DNA of 64,000 bases from Vreelandella zhaodongensis (GTDB lineage: Bacteria > Pseudomonadota > Gammaproteobacteria > Pseudomonadales > Halomonadaceae), in NCBI RefSeq assembly GCF_013415115.1, contig NZ_JACCDD010000003.1, forward strand, positions 186,001-250,000. Direction: 5' to 3'. The notes under the pieces are model-generated. The model was not told the origin of the DNA and ran no database searches. It worked only from the letters and a program-made list of their open reading frames with translations. Shown here one piece after another: positions 1-11,000 of the stretch (the first letter of the stretch is position 1; the number at the start of each line of letters is the position of its first letter). The position numbers and the translations under genes were made by a program.

Positions 1-2672
1 TTTGGCGGCACCACTTCACCACCTACTAGATTATCAGTGACGTCTAGCAGCGCACGAATAAAGATTTGATAACAGGCAATGCCTTCTTTTTGCTGGGTCT
101 CTCGGTCAGCGTTTTCCGGCATGCGCTTGCATACGAAACCGCCTTTCGCACCCACTGGCACGATGACCGCGTTTTTCACTTGCTGAGCTTTGACTAGGCC
201 CAACACTTCCGTACGGAAATCTTCGTGGCGATCTGACCAGCGCAACCCACCACGAGCGACTTTACCACCACGCAGGTGAACACCTTCTACCCGCGGCGAG
301 CAAACAAAAATCTCAAACGCTGGGCGCGGCTTGGGCATGCCGGTGACTTTCGACGGTTCCAGCTTATAGGCGATGTAGTCTTTAACTCGCCCATCATCAG
401 CTTTTTGATAATAGTTAGTACGCAGCGTAGCTTGAATAAGTTCCATAAAGCGGCGCAACAACTGGTCGTCGTTAAGACTGGCAACACCTTCCAGGTGCTC
501 ATTTAAACGATCGATGCAGTCATCAGCACTGCTGGGTTGGCGCGCGGGATCAAACCGCAGCCTAAAGAGCTCAACCAGCGCCTGAGTAATAGCTGGGTAG
601 TTGACCAGCGTCGCCGCAATGTAGTCTTGGGACATACCAAAACGGATCTGCTTCAAATACCGAGCATAGCCACGTAGCATGGCCACTTCACGCCAATCAA
701 GCCCTGCGCCAATAATCAGGCGGTTGAAAGCATCGTTATCGGCCTCGCCAGCCCAAATGCGCTTGAAAGCTTCACTGAACGCATCACGCATGTCACTAAG
801 GTTAATACCCTCGCGACTATGCTCTAATTCAAAATCATGCACCCAGTAGCGCTGCTGAGGGGCATTGATATCGTAGGGGCGCTCGCCTATCACACGTAGC
901 CCTAGGTTTTCCATCATCGGCAGCACATCTGAGAGCGGTATCTGCATCTCACGATGAAACAGCTTCAGGTTCATACCGCCCGCCTGTTCTTCCAGAGGCC
1001 GGTAGAGCGACAGTGACAGATCTTCACCATCATCCAGATTTAAGAGATGCTGAACATCGAATACGGCACTACGGGCATTGAAGTCTTCACGATAGCTCGC
1101 CGAGAACGCATCTTGAAACTTATCAATCAGACGATTAGCACGCTCTTCACCAAACCCTTCGATCATTGCCGACTGTAGTTCGTCACGCCAGCTACGTGCC
1201 AAACGAGCCACCTTACCTTCCAGGCGCTTAAGGTCGTACTGGCTTGGCCCATCACCATTAAAACGCAGAATAAGCTGGATACGTGCCAGCACCGACTCTG
1301 ACAAGTAGGTGTTGAAGTCACCAAAGTGGGCGTCTAGTTCGTCACACAACATCCCTTGAATGCGTTGACGCAAATCGGTTGAGAACACATCCCGTGGCAC
1401 GAACACTAAACAGGAATAGAACTTACCGCTAACATCGGCACGGATAAACAAGCGTACCTGACGGCGCTCGCGGATATTGAGAATACCCAGTGAAGTGCTA
1501 GCCAGAGCTTCTGTGCTGATCTGGAAAAGGTCATCACGGGGATAGACTTCCAGCACTTGTAACAGCTGCTTACCGTTATGCCCTTGGGGGTTAAAGCCGG
1601 CAATATCCATCACCGCTTTCAGTTTACGACGCAGCAGTGGGATATTACGCGGTGACTCGTTATAAACCGTGGACGTAAACAGGCCAAAGAAGCGGCGCTC
1701 ACCAACTACGTTGCCGTCATCATCATAGCGGTCAACGGTAATATAATCGGGGTATGTGGGGCGATGAACCCGCGAATGGTGGGCACTCTTGGCAAACGAT
1801 AGCAGCTGTGGAACCAGCACGAAGCCATTGTACTCATCGACCCCCTCTTCAGTACGGATACGCTCACAATAGCGGGGTTGATCAAGACGAAAAACGCCCA
1901 GCACGCTATTGGGATCGCGCTTTAGTTCATTACCATCTAGCAGGTATTCGTCATAGCCCAGGAAGGTAAAGTTGTCTTTCAGCATCCACTCTAGAAAGGC
2001 GATTGCCTCTTCGTGGTCATCGGGATCGATTTGCGGCGGGCAGTTCTTCTCTAGCTCTTGAATAGCGGCAGCAATCTGGCCGCACATCGGATCAAAGTCG
2101 CCTACCGCCGTTCGAACATCACGCAATACCTCGTGAAGGTTATGCTCAATCTTGGCGAGTAACTGAGGATCAGAGTGACGATCCACTTCGATGACCATCA
2201 GTGATTCACGTGCTTCCGGTGCGTTTTCATCTTTCGGAGAGGTCAGCGTTTTGAGCTGATGCTGCCCATCCCGCGCCACGGCAAACACCGCATTTTGGAT
2301 AGCATGAACCGTCAGGCCACGACGGTTGAGCTCAATTCGTACCGAGTCAACCAAAAATGGCATGTCTTCATGCAAAACCGCCACAAAAGTGTGGGTGGAC
2401 TGCCAACCGTGCTCTTCAAAATCGGGATTGAAGATACTCACCTTGGGATTTTTGGGGTCGTGATGCTGCAAAAACTGCCAAATCGACAGTGTGGCGCCAT
2501 ACAGGTCGTCTAACCGCCGATCCACCAAGTCTTCTACTGGAACAGTGGCGTAAAAGTGACGAGCAAACGCTTCGATATTCTCTGCTCGGGCTGGCTCAAG
2601 TCGTGCTTCTAATCGCTCTTGTAGCTGTTTTAAAAGATCCCGCCGACTCTCTTCAATCGCAACGTAATGCAT
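1..2672 (-). CDS. gdhB: NAD-specific glutamate dehydrogenase, large type (5' part only)
   Basis: Oxidative deamination of glutamate to 2-oxoglutarate with NAD; cytosolic. About 890 N-terminal residues are present and the gene continues past position 1 (the family is usually about 1,600 residues). The start is ATG at 2672 (MHYVAIEESRRDLL); an ATG 4 bases upstream hits a stop at once. The N-terminal part has the regulatory-region stretch TFVAVLHEDMPFLVDS. Near the window edge the catalytic domain begins, with ARGGLRWSDRHEDFRTEV followed by PVGAKGGFV, which holds the conserved GDH lysine. trmA lies upstream on the same strand with a 175-bp gap. Family assignment is firm; catalytic completeness cannot be judged because the C-terminal half is outside. 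Confidence 0.95.
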   Translation of the reverse strand, partial: MHYVAIEESRRDLLKQLQERLEARLEPARAENIEAFARHFYATVPVEDLVDRRLDDLYGATLSIWQFLQHHDPKNPKVSIFNPDFEEHGWQSTHTFVAVLHEDMPFLVDSVRIELNRRGLTVHAIQNAVFAVARDGQHQLKTLTSPKDENAPEARESLMVIEVDRHSDPQLLAKIEHNLHEVLRDVRTAVGDFDPMCGQIAAAIQELEKNCPPQIDPDDHEEAIAFLEWMLKDNFTFLGYDEYLLDGNELKRDPNSVLGVFRLDQPRYCERIRTEEGVDEYNGFVLVPQLLSFAKSAHHSRVHRPTYPDYITVDRYDDDGNVVGERRFFGLFTSTVYNESPRNIPLLRRKLKAVMDIAGFNPQGHNGKQLLQVLEVYPRDDLFQISTEALASTSLGILNIRERRQVRLFIRADVSGKFYSCLVFVPRDVFSTDLRQRIQGMLCDELDAHFGDFNTYLSESVLARIQLILRFNGDGPSQYDLKRLEGKVARLARSWRDELQSAMIEGFGEERANRLIDKFQDAFSASYREDFNARSAVFDVQHLLNLDDGEDLSLSLYRPLEEQAGGMNLKLFHREMQIPLSDVLPMMENLGLRVIGERPYDINAPQQRYWVHDFELEHSREGINLSDMRDAFSEAFKRIWAGEADNDAFNRLIIGAGLDWREVAMLRGYARYLKQIRFGMSQDYIAATLVNYPAITQALVELFRLRFDPARQPSSADDCIDRLNEHLEGVASLNDDQLLRRFMELIQATLRTNYYQKADDGRVKDYIAYKLEPSKVTGMPKPRPAFEIFVCSPRVEGVHLRGGKVARGGLRWSDRHEDFRTEVLGLVKAQQVKNAVIVPVGAKGGFVCKRMPENADRETQQKEGIACYQIFIRALLDVTDNLVGGEVVPP

Positions 2673-2847
2673 CCATCACCTCGACTACCTGGGGCCATCA
2701 TTTAGGCCATAAAAACGAAGGACAATAGGCCTTTAGGCCGCTCTTGTTGTTAGCTTACGCTACCGATGCTCGACTCCCTAACCATCTGACAGGTTATTCA
2801 TGGTGTATGCCGCTTATGCATCATAAGCACTATTGACAAGTTCACAC

Positions 2848-3960
2848 TTATTCAGGATCACGCCGTACTAGCAAAACACCACATTCACAATGATCGGTAA
2901 ACGGAAACTGATCAAACAGCGCAAACCGCTCGATGCTGTGTGTCTGAGTCAGTATGGTTAAATTTTCAGCAAGTGTTGCCGGGTTGCATGAAATATAGAC
3001 GATCTGGTCGTATTCGCTGATTTGATGACAGCTTTGCGCATCTAAACCTGCTCTTGGCGGATCAACCAACACTGTGGAAAAATCGTACGCTTCCAGCGAC
3101 ATCTCCGTCACGCGCCGCCCTGTTTTCTCGCCTTTTAACGCGAGCGCAAACTCTTCTGCTGACATTCGAGCGACGTGGGCATTAGTAACACTGTTAGCGT
3201 CCAAATTGACATTGGCGCTAGCAACGGAGGTGCGGGATATTTCGGTGGCCAACACACGGCGAAAGTTATCCGCCAGAGCAATGGTGAAGTTGCCATTACC
3301 GCAGTAAAGCTCTACCAGATCTTGATCCTGACGACCGGCAGTGGCTTCCCTCGCCCAACTCAGCATTGTCTGGCAAATGTGTGCATTAGGCTGGGTAAAG
3401 CTGTTCTCCACTTGCTGATAAACCAGCTCGCGGCCATCTACCGTTAAGCGCTCCCAAACATGATCACGAGTCAGCACCAGGCGCTGCTTGCGGGAGCGGC
3501 CAATAATCATGATGTCTAACGCTTGCTCAAGCGCGCGGGCCTCAGCCTCCCAAGCCTCGCCTAGCGGGCGATGGTAGATCAGCGTTACCAAAGCTTCACC
3601 GGACAGCGTGGTTAAAAACTCCACCTGAAACAATCGACGGCGTAGCTCGTCGCTGGCCAAAAACGCGTCGCGCAGGCGAGGCATCAGCGCATTGATATGC
3701 GCACTGGCAACTGGGAACTGATCCAAGCGCACAACGCGTTTGTTTTTAGGGTTGTCTGGATCGACCTCAAACATGGCATAGAAAAGGTCATCATCTTCGT
3801 GCCAAATCCGAAACTCGCAGCGCTGCCGGTAATGACTGGGCGGCGAGGGATAGACGTCAAGCGTCGGCGTGGTAAATGCCGCAAAAGTCTGTTCCACGTA
3901 GGCTTGCTTTTCGGCAAGCTGTTCGGCGTAGCGTTCGGGGTCTACAACGGGGATCGCCAA
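2848..3960 (-). CDS. trmA: tRNA (uracil-5-)-methyltransferase TrmA
   Basis: SAM-dependent methylation of U54 in the tRNA T-loop. It has 370 residues, close to E. coli TrmA (366). Visible motifs: SAM-binding YCGNGNFTIAL, VDPPRAGLD, nucleophile Cys325 in YISCNPATL and the general-base Glu359 in HCECG. The start is an unusual TTG at 3960; a strong AGAGGAG lies 6 bases before it and no Met follows until deep in the protein, so TTG is well supported. It lies between gdhB and murI on the same strand, with about 100 bp to murI. Confidence 0.96.
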   Translation of the reverse strand: MAIPVVDPERYAEQLAEKQAYVEQTFAAFTTPTLDVYPSPPSHYRQRCEFRIWHEDDDLFYAMFEVDPDNPKNKRVVRLDQFPVASAHINALMPRLRDAFLASDELRRRLFQVEFLTTLSGEALVTLIYHRPLGEAWEAEARALEQALDIMIIGRSRKQRLVLTRDHVWERLTVDGRELVYQQVENSFTQPNAHICQTMLSWAREATAGRQDQDLVELYCGNGNFTIALADNFRRVLATEISRTSVASANVNLDANSVTNAHVARMSAEEFALALKGEKTGRRVTEMSLEAYDFSTVLVDPPRAGLDAQSCHQISEYDQIVYISCNPATLAENLTILTQTHSIERFALFDQFPFTDHCECGVLLVRRDPE

Positions 3961-4058
3961 GGTGACTCCTCTTGGAAGTAGCTAATGTGAAGTAGGTAGT
4001 CTTAAGTAGTTAATATCAATAAAAAAACAGATGCTCTAATGAAGCAGGTTAACCAGCA

Positions 4059-4865
4059 TTAGGCACCGTCAATTTTAGAAACGGTCAATAACTGCGGCGA
4101 TTGAAAACCATAACGCGCTAACCCTTTTATGAGCCGTGTCGCTGGCGCTGTTGTAAAGCAGCGTCCATCGGGGGTATTACTGACTAAGCTCGGGGCTACC
4201 TGGCCTACTCGACGGGCAATGGCATCACCAGAATCTACCCATATTAGAGGACTAGGAGATAGTGAGACCAACATGGGTTTTAACAGTGGGAAATGGGTGC
4301 AGCCAAGCACGACCGTATCAAGTGCTGGGGCACACTGAGTAGCCTGCCATAAGGGCAACAACGCTTGCTGCAAACGCTTTTCATCAAGCGGCGCTCCTGA
4401 CAGCCATGCTTCCGCTTCCGTGACCAGCGCATCAGCGGCCACCTTCGTTACGACACAGTCACTCGCGAAATTATCAATTAGCGCTTGCGTATAGGGCCTA
4501 TTGACGGTTGCTGTGGTCGCTAGCAAGCCGATATGGCGCGTCTGACTGCTCCGCGCAGCTGGCTTGATGGCGGGTACTGTACCGACAACCGGAATATCCA
4601 GCGTTGCGCGTAACCCTTCTAGCGCTAAGGTGCTGGCCGTGTTACACGCAACCACCAAGACGCTTGCCTGACAGGCATCCACTGCCGCTTTGCATACCGA
4701 TACAATACGTCTAGAGAGCGTCACGTCATCACGCAAACCGTAGGGCAGCCAGGCATTATCGCAGGCATAGCACATGGGCAACTCGGGATAGTGTTGGCGG
4801 AGCGCGTGGGCAACAGAAAGCCCTCCCACGCCCGAATCAAACATCAGCACAGGCCCTGACTTCAT
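4059..4865 (-). CDS. murI: Glutamate racemase
   Basis: Interconverts L- and D-glutamate for peptidoglycan precursor synthesis; cytosolic. It has 268 residues, normal for the family. The N-terminal MFDSGVGGLSV motif and both catalytic cysteines are present: Cys74 in VVACNTAST and Cys189 in LGCTHFPLL. The ATG at 4865 follows TAGGTGG. It may be co-transcribed with trmA downstream, as the 98-bp gap shows no clear hairpin. The terminator at 4916-4949 separates it from the upstream hemerythrin-like gene. Confidence 0.96.
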   Translation of the reverse strand: MKSGPVLMFDSGVGGLSVAHALRQHYPELPMCYACDNAWLPYGLRDDVTLSRRIVSVCKAAVDACQASVLVVACNTASTLALEGLRATLDIPVVGTVPAIKPAARSSQTRHIGLLATTATVNRPYTQALIDNFASDCVVTKVAADALVTEAEAWLSGAPLDEKRLQQALLPLWQATQCAPALDTVVLGCTHFPLLKPMLVSLSPSPLIWVDSGDAIARRVGQVAPSLVSNTPDGRCFTTAPATRLIKGLARYGFQSPQLLTVSKIDGA

Positions 4866-4915
4866 TGTCCACCTATCCAGTACACGCTATACATGCTAAA
4901 CCTCCCAGACCGCCA

Positions 4916-4949
4916 ATAAAAACGGGGCGCTAGTTTAACACGCCCCGTT
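4916..4949 (-). terminator. Rho-independent terminator of the hemerythrin-like gene
   Basis: A perfect 9-bp stem AACGGGGCG/CGCCCCGTT (4921-4929 with 4941-4949) has an 11-base loop. On the minus strand it is followed by a T-run (plus-strand A at 4918-4922). It starts 26 bases after the stop codon of the gene at 4975-5520. Confidence 0.85.
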
Positions 4950-4974
4950 ACGCTCTGACCGTTCAGCTTTCATG

Positions 4975-5520
4975 CTATAGCGATGGCACCTCAGCACCAC
5001 GCAGCTCGGCATACAGATCTGGATAAGCTAACTGCAGGCGCTCCAGCTCTTTTTCAGCGCTTTCTGGCAACGCTTGGCGCAGCTCTTCCATATCCTCTGG
5101 GCTGAAGTGCTTATCGATGAGCGGGAACAAGCCCTCTCTCTCATCTCGAAGGTAAGCACGGTGTGTATCAAGATACGCTTTCAAGTCATCTGCAAAGCGA
5201 TCCATTGGAAGTACATTATCCATTAATATCATGTCAATATCATTGGATAAGCGGGATAAGCGCGGCTTTAATTTACGATAATCACTGGCCATTTTCTCCA
5301 TCAAAGGAAGGTGCTCCGGTGCTTGCTCCTGCAAGCGCTCAACGCAGATTTTCTCTAGCGGTGACGCAAAGCCATCCATGTAGGACAATATGTAATCCAC
5401 CACCTCACGCATCAGTTGAAAATCGGGGCGCTCACCGCCAGCCAGGGTTTTGTGTTTGAGATTTAGCACATGGAGCATTCGCGCCATATTGGCATGATCT
5501 AGACGCAGTTGGTTTAACAT
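4975..5520 (-). CDS. Hemerythrin-like (HHE) domain protein with degenerate metal site
   Basis: It has 181 residues, all helical in look, starting MLNQLRLDHANMARML. The ATG at 5520 is preferred over one 27 codons upstream because AAAGGAGG sits right before it. The fold matches the HHE cation-binding family: His9 in LDHANM is kept. The usual FHHPKED-type motif reads GFASPLEK here, and the later QRxHM-type ligand reads HRAYL, so several di-iron ligands appear missing. It therefore may not bind a di-iron centre. It is a single gene with its own terminator. Function unknown; family placement is good, the ligand loss is my alignment by eye. Confidence 0.8.
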   Translation of the reverse strand: MLNQLRLDHANMARMLHVLNLKHKTLAGGERPDFQLMREVVDYILSYMDGFASPLEKICVERLQEQAPEHLPLMEKMASDYRKLKPRLSRLSNDIDMILMDNVLPMDRFADDLKAYLDTHRAYLRDEREGLFPLIDKHFSPEDMEELRQALPESAEKELERLQLAYPDLYAELRGAEVPSL

Positions 5521-5788
5521 CTTGCCGCCTCCTTTGTAAGTGTTATACCCGTCGCCTCTTCCCTTGCAAAGCGTAGGCACGTGATCATGAGCTGAGTTCA
5601 ACTACACTGGTGCTAATCGATACCATGCGCCACAGACATTACCTTGGCAAGCGATCAACTATCGATTGAGTATGCCCAAAGGTAGCCTGACGTAACATTA
5701 TTTACCACTGACACTGATTAATCGTAAATTGTTCAACGACTAGATTCACGCCGGAAGTTGATAGGGAAAGGTGATAGGGAAATTTTAT

Positions 5789-7123
5789 ATGGATCTTTTT
5801 GACCGACAGCCGCTCACTACGGGAGAAGACGCTCCTCTTGCTTATCGTATGCGTCCGTTGACGCTTGACGATTATGTCGGCCAGCAGGCATTAGTCGGGC
5901 CTAGCAAGCCGTTGCGACGGATGGCCGAGTCTGGCGTGGTGCGCTCAATGATTTTGTGGGGACCACCTGGTGTTGGAAAAACGACTCTAGCGGAGTTACT
6001 AGCGCATGCCTCAGGCGCACACCTTGAGCACTTAAGCGCTGTCATGGCTGGCGTCAAAGAGCTTCGTTTGGCTGTTGAGCGTGCTCAACAGCGCACGTCG
6101 CCTACGCTTCTCTTCTTAGATGAGATCCATCGTTTAAACAAAAGCCAGCAGGACGCACTGCTCCCCCATGTGGAATCTGGCCTACTGACGTTAATTGGCG
6201 CCACTACGGAAAACCCTTCTTTTGAAGTCAACTCGGCTCTGCTGTCCCGCGCGCGAGTCTATGTGCTGAAGCCGCTGACCCACGACGAACTTATCCAAGT
6301 GCTATACCGAGCACTCACCGACCCACAGCGAGGTTTGGGAGAGCGCCGGATTGACGTGGAAGACGGTGTATTAGATGCGCTAGCCCATGCCAGTGCCGGT
6401 GATGCACGCCGTGCGCTGGGGCTGCTAGAGACTGCCTGCGACTTTACCGAGCAACACAGCGAACGAGAAGTACTTCACAAAGCAGTGTTGGCAGATGTTG
6501 TGGGGCATCAATCGAGTGCCTTTGATAAGCAGGGGGACGCCTACTATGACCTGCTTTCAGCACTGCATAAGTCGATTCGCTCATCGCGTCCTGATGCTGC
6601 CCTGCTCTATATGGCACGTTTCATACAGGGTGGCGGCGACCCACTGGATATCGTACGTCGTTTAACCGCCATTGCTTCAGAAGATGTCGGCAATGCCGAT
6701 CCACGTGCACTACCACTAGTGATTGCTGCTTGGGATGCTTATTTGCGTTTAGGTGATTACGAAGGTCAGCGGGCCATTGCCCATGCCGCGATTCACTTAG
6801 CGGCTGCTCCAAAAAGTAACCGCATTGACCGCGCCTGGAAGGCCGCGCAACAGTATGTACAACAGCAACCCCAACTGGAAGTGCCTAGCTACCTCCGCAA
6901 CGCCCCTACCAAACTGATGGAGGAACTGGGGCATGGGGAAGGCTATCGCTACGCGCATAATGAAGCCCATGGCTATCCTGCTGGCAGCGCCCATGACTGC
7001 TGGCCAGATGGGTTAGCCAAAACACGTTTTTATGAACCGAGCAGCTTTGGTCAGGAAAAACGCTTTGCTGAAATAATGGCATGGCGGGAACAGCGCGACC
7101 AGGAGGAAGATCAGGCACCCTAG
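5789..7123 (+). CDS. rarA: Replication-associated recombination protein A (AAA+ ATPase)
   Basis: Clamp-loader-like ATPase (RarA/MgsA) acting at stalled replication forks. About 444 residues from ATG 5789 (MDLFDRQPL); an in-frame GTG 18 bases upstream is possible but less like known N-termini, and AGGGA sits before the ATG. Walker A is [14 protein letters not shown], Walker B is [16 protein letters not shown], sensor 1 is [10 protein letters not shown], and the C-terminal part has the RarA tetramerisation-domain signatures ALHKSIRSS and [11 protein letters not shown]. It converges with lolA. ftsK-lolA-rarA adjacency is common in gammaproteobacteria, here with rarA convergent to lolA. Confidence 0.96.
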   Translation: MDLFDRQPLTTGEDAPLAYRMRPLTLDDYVGQQALVGPSKPLRRMAESGVVRSMILWGPPGVGKTTLAELLAHASGAHLEHLSAVMAGVKELRLAVERAQQRTSPTLLFLDEIHRLNKSQQDALLPHVESGLLTLIGATTENPSFEVNSALLSRARVYVLKPLTHDELIQVLYRALTDPQRGLGERRIDVEDGVLDALAHASAGDARRALGLLETACDFTEQHSEREVLHKAVLADVVGHQSSAFDKQGDAYYDLLSALHKSIRSSRPDAALLYMARFIQGGGDPLDIVRRLTAIASEDVGNADPRALPLVIAAWDAYLRLGDYEGQRAIAHAAIHLAAAPKSNRIDRAWKAAQQYVQQQPQLEVPSYLRNAPTKLMEELGHGEGYRYAHNEAHGYPAGSAHDCWPDGLAKTRFYEPSSFGQEKRFAEIMAWREQRDQEEDQAP

Positions 7124-7131
7124 GGTGCCTG
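7112..7131. repeat. 20-bp perfect palindrome over the rarA stop codon
   Basis: CAGGCACCC-TA-GGGTGCCTG is perfectly self-complementary and holds the rarA TAG stop at 7121-7123. It would fold in rarA mRNA as a tight hairpin but has no T-run, so it is not a standard terminator. It may stabilise the 3' end or help end convergent transcription toward lolA. Confidence 0.5.
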
Positions 7132-7187
7132 AAGTGAGTAACACGGAGCGTAAGGATTCTGGCTTACAGGCCACAATCCTTTATAAA

Positions 7188-7841
7188 TCACATTCCTTCG
7201 CGGATAACATCCGTACCGTCAGGAATCTCGAAATCAAACAGGCTGCGGTCAATATTACCGTTGCGAGTAATATCGCTGAAAGTAATTGCCGTACGCTGCC
7301 CAGTACTGTCCATCATCCAAAGCTCGGTCAGGATCTGATCATCAAACACCATACTCAGCTCTTCAAATAGGGTGTCTGCTGAGATGGGGATCAGCGTAAA
7401 CACGTCATCACCATCCTGCTGCTCATGAAACACATCATAGCTTGCAGTGAGCTCACCGGTACTACCCGATAACAACAACGCCGGGGTATGTGTAACTCGA
7501 TCATCCATCGCTTGAATAGTGACTTGCTCAAGGTCAGGATCGTAGAGATAGACATCCTGGCCATCTGACACCACTACTTGCGAGTAAGGTGCTTCGACCT
7601 CCCAGCGCAGCATGCCAGGGCGCGACAGCCACATTTCACCACGCGCGCTTTGCAGGCGATCGCCACTGCCATCTAAAATCTTTTGCTCAAAGGACGCTTG
7701 ATAGTTTTCAAGAGGATCAAGCCGCTCGGTAAGGCGTTCGGCAGCATCGTTTGCCCACGCGATTGGCGCCGCAAAGGTTAAGCCTAACGCGCTGGCAGCG
7801 AACATCAGCGATGACGAGCGTCGAGTATGATTATCGCGCAT
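7188..7841 (-). CDS. lolA: Outer-membrane lipoprotein carrier protein LolA
   Basis: Periplasmic chaperone that carries lipoproteins released by LolCDE to LolB. It has 217 residues. The signal peptide has a basic start, a hydrophobic core and cleavage likely after AWA near residue 30. The mature part shows LolA features: YQASFEQKILDGSG, then GEMWLSRPGMLRWEVEAPYSQVVVSDGQ (in two adjoining parts), an all-beta pattern. GGGAGAAT precedes the ATG. It lies downstream of ftsK, from which the terminator at 7923-7955 separates it by about 195 bp. Confidence 0.95.
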   Translation of the reverse strand: MRDNHTRRSSSLMFAASALGLTFAAPIAWANDAAERLTERLDPLENYQASFEQKILDGSGDRLQSARGEMWLSRPGMLRWEVEAPYSQVVVSDGQDVYLYDPDLEQVTIQAMDDRVTHTPALLLSGSTGELTASYDVFHEQQDGDDVFTLIPISADTLFEELSMVFDDQILTELWMMDSTGQRTAITFSDITRNGNIDRSLFDFEIPDGTDVIREGM

Positions 7842-7922
7842 TTACTATTCTCCCTAGGCAATCATTGCCGTATAGCGGATGAGGCAAGGAGCGTTAAGAC
7901 GTTCCGTGTAGTGACTCAGACG

Positions 7923-7955
7923 TAAAACGCGCCGCAGGGTTTCACCAGCGGCGCG
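7923..7955 (-). terminator. Rho-independent terminator after ftsK
   Basis: An 8-bp GC-only stem CGCGCCGC/GCGGCGCG (7928-7935 with 7948-7955) is followed on the minus strand by TTTTAC. It lies 81 bases after the ftsK stop and before lolA. Confidence 0.75.
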
Positions 7956-8035
7956 ACTTTCACGCTTATTGCATGATTGGCTTAAACACTAGCACCTATT
8001 TCAAGAGCCTATTCTAGCACTTATTGATAAACGCT

Positions 8036-11000
8036 TTAGTGGCCTACCGGCGGTGGTGCTAACACCTCACGGGCACCATTGGTACCCATGGATGTCACAA
8101 CACCCGCTCCCTCCATGGCCTCAACAAGACGGGCCGCTCGATTGTAGCCAATTTTGAAGCGCCGCTGAACAGCAGAAATGGAGGCTCTGCGTGTTTCAGT
8201 CACAAACTGAACCGCCTCATCGTAGAGCGCATCCTGCTCGGCATCATCACCATCCACACCCTCAGCCTCCAGGCCGGTCAGAGCATCAGCAGACACACCG
8301 CCTGACAAAATTTCTTCAATGTACTCAGGCGCGCCACGACGCTTCCAGTCATCTACCACCCTGTGCACTTCATCATCATCCACAAAGGCACCATGAATCC
8401 GGTTAGGTGGCCCAGAGCCAGCAGGTAGGTAAAGCATATCGCCATGGCCTAGCAGACTCTCAGCACCGCCCTGATCAAGAATCGTGCGCGAATCAATCCG
8501 CGACGATACCTGGAAGGCCATACGTGACGGAATATTCGCTTTAATCAGCCCCGTTACCACATCAACCGATGGCCGCTGGGTGGCAAGAATGAGATGGATA
8601 CCTGCCGCACGTGCTTTTTGTGCCAGACGAGCGATGAGCTCTTCAACTTTCTTGCCAACAATCATGAACATGTCGGCAAACTCATCGATGACTACAACAA
8701 TATAGGGCAGCTTTTCCAGTATCGGTGGCGTTTGATGCATTTCCCAGGGCTGTGGCTCCCAAAGTGGATCAGCCACCTGCGCCCCAGCTTGCTCGGCTTC
8801 ATCAAGACGGGCATTGAAACCGGCAATGTTACGCACCCCCATTGCCGCCATTAGCTTATAGCGTCGTTCCATTTCCGCAACGCACCAGCGCAAGCTGTTG
8901 GCCGCTTCTTTCATGTCGGTAACGACAGGTGCCAAAAGATGTGGAATGCCGTCGTATACTGACAGCTCCAACATCTTGGGATCGACCATAATCAGTTTTA
9001 GTTCGCTTGGCTTAGCCTTAAGCAACATGGAAATCAGCATGGCGTTGACGCCTACTGACTTACCGGAACCGGTAGTACCCGCAACCAACAGGTGGGGCAT
9101 TTTACCAAGGTTAGCTACTACTGGACCGCCACCGATATCCTGACCTAACGCCATGGTTAGTGGCGAGTTCTCTTGCTGGTAACGGTCGGAATCAATCACT
9201 TCACGCAGACGAATCATGGCCCGGTTTGGGTTAGGTATCTCAATCCCCACCGTTGGTCGTCCTGGGATCACCTCAACCACACGGACGCTTTTCACCATTA
9301 ACGAGCGCGCCAAGTCTTTGGCAAGGTTGCTGATTTTAGATACCTTGACACCCGCTGCTGGCTTAATTTCAAAGCGCGTAATAACCGGTCCTGGCCATGT
9401 GTCCACGACTTCCGCCTTAACACCGTACTCGCGCAGCCTCACTTCTAACAGCTCAGCCATGTCGGCGAGCTGCTCATCGGTATAATTAGGCTGATATGGC
9501 TCAGGCGGCGTCAGCAGCTGAAGACTGGGCACATCGCCTTCCGGCTCATCGATTGTTTCGAATGCTGGACGCTGGCTTTGCAGGTGCTCAACGGTCCACA
9601 GCGCTGGCCCATTATCCGCATCTTTCTCTTCTAGCTCACTTGGCAACGTCGACTCTTGGTGAACGCCAGAAGCCACGGGCGCTACTCCTGGTTCTGGCAA
9701 GTCGTCTTCGTCATCCCATACCGGTTCCGGTACCACTTCTGGCACCCGCTCATACCGCGGCGCAGGTGCTGCGGGTGCTGCAGGTGCTGCAGGTGCTGCA
9801 GGTGCTGCAGGTGCTGCGTGATGATAAGCATCATCACGAGGCGCAGTAACAGGTGCCTGCTCGGGTATGTACTCCGACTGTTCAGGGGCAGGAGCCGACG
9901 CATGCTCAGGCTCATCAATATGCTCAAGCTCGTCAACACGCTCAGACTCGTCAACACTCGGTGCCGCTTCATTTCGCGGGCTTGTAAACGATGCAAATGA
10001 TGCTGCCTCAGCTTCTTGGCGAATAGGCCCGATGCCAGGAATATTGCCAGGAGCAGTGTCATCAGATACTGGCGTAGACTCTTTAGCTGATAGTGAAATC
10101 GACGGGGCTGTCTCATCACTTTCGTCGTTGGCACGCACCGCAAACGCATCCTCATGGGGTTCGCTGAGCTTGCTTACAACGGCATCTGATTTCGCAGCAC
10201 GCATCTCTTCAGCTGTCGCTGTTTCTTCTAGCGGCGTTGAAGGTTGTTCGGGCTCAGCTGAACGGCGAACGTTTTCAGGTGGTTCTGCTTCGGGGGCTGG
10301 TTTGTCAGCAATGGCATCAGGCTCCCGGATACTACTTTCAGTGGCGCTATTCGCTTTCTCTTCAGGCTGGCTTGCAGCCGGCACTTCCACAGAGGGCGCT
10401 TTAGTGGTTTCTTGAGGAACGCTCTCAGGCGTGTCCTTAGCAGATAGTGCACTTGAGAATGCCGCAGCCTGCCAGGGAATAGAGGTATCCGTGGTCGCTG
10501 AAAAACTAGGCTCACGCCGCACGCGACTACCTTCACGGGCTGGCTCTGCCCTGCGATCCGACTCGCCATGGTTCGCCCGTATTGCACTACTCTCCTGCTG
10601 AACTGTTTTGAACTCAGAAAGAGGTTTCTCTTTCACTTTTTGGGCGGCCACTTTTGCTGCTGCGCGCGCTGCTGCTCGCTCTGCTCGTTTTTTGCTTCCC
10701 TTAGCGCGGCGAGCATTGATCCAGCCTCCTAACTTACATAGGCGGCTACCCAGCTCATCTGCCACCTGCAGCCATGACATTCCGCTGAACAGCGGGAAGC
10801 CTACGAGTATGAGTGCAGCAGAAATTAAACCAACGCCACCACCACTTACCAACGGTTTAAGCGTGTTCACTAAGCCTTCGCCTAATATACCGCCGGAAGC
10901 ATAGGGCAAAATGCTGTCAGGGCTGTAAAAATGCAGCGCCCCTAGCATGGTAGTGCCGAAAATAAGCAGCACCAGTCCGCCAGAGTGCACAGCAATCGCT

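Noticed and set aside
9656..10415. Long open frames on both strands opposite ftsK
   Set aside because: They arise from the low-complexity linker and its tandem repeats; composition is Cys/Ser or His/Leu runs without ribosome sites.
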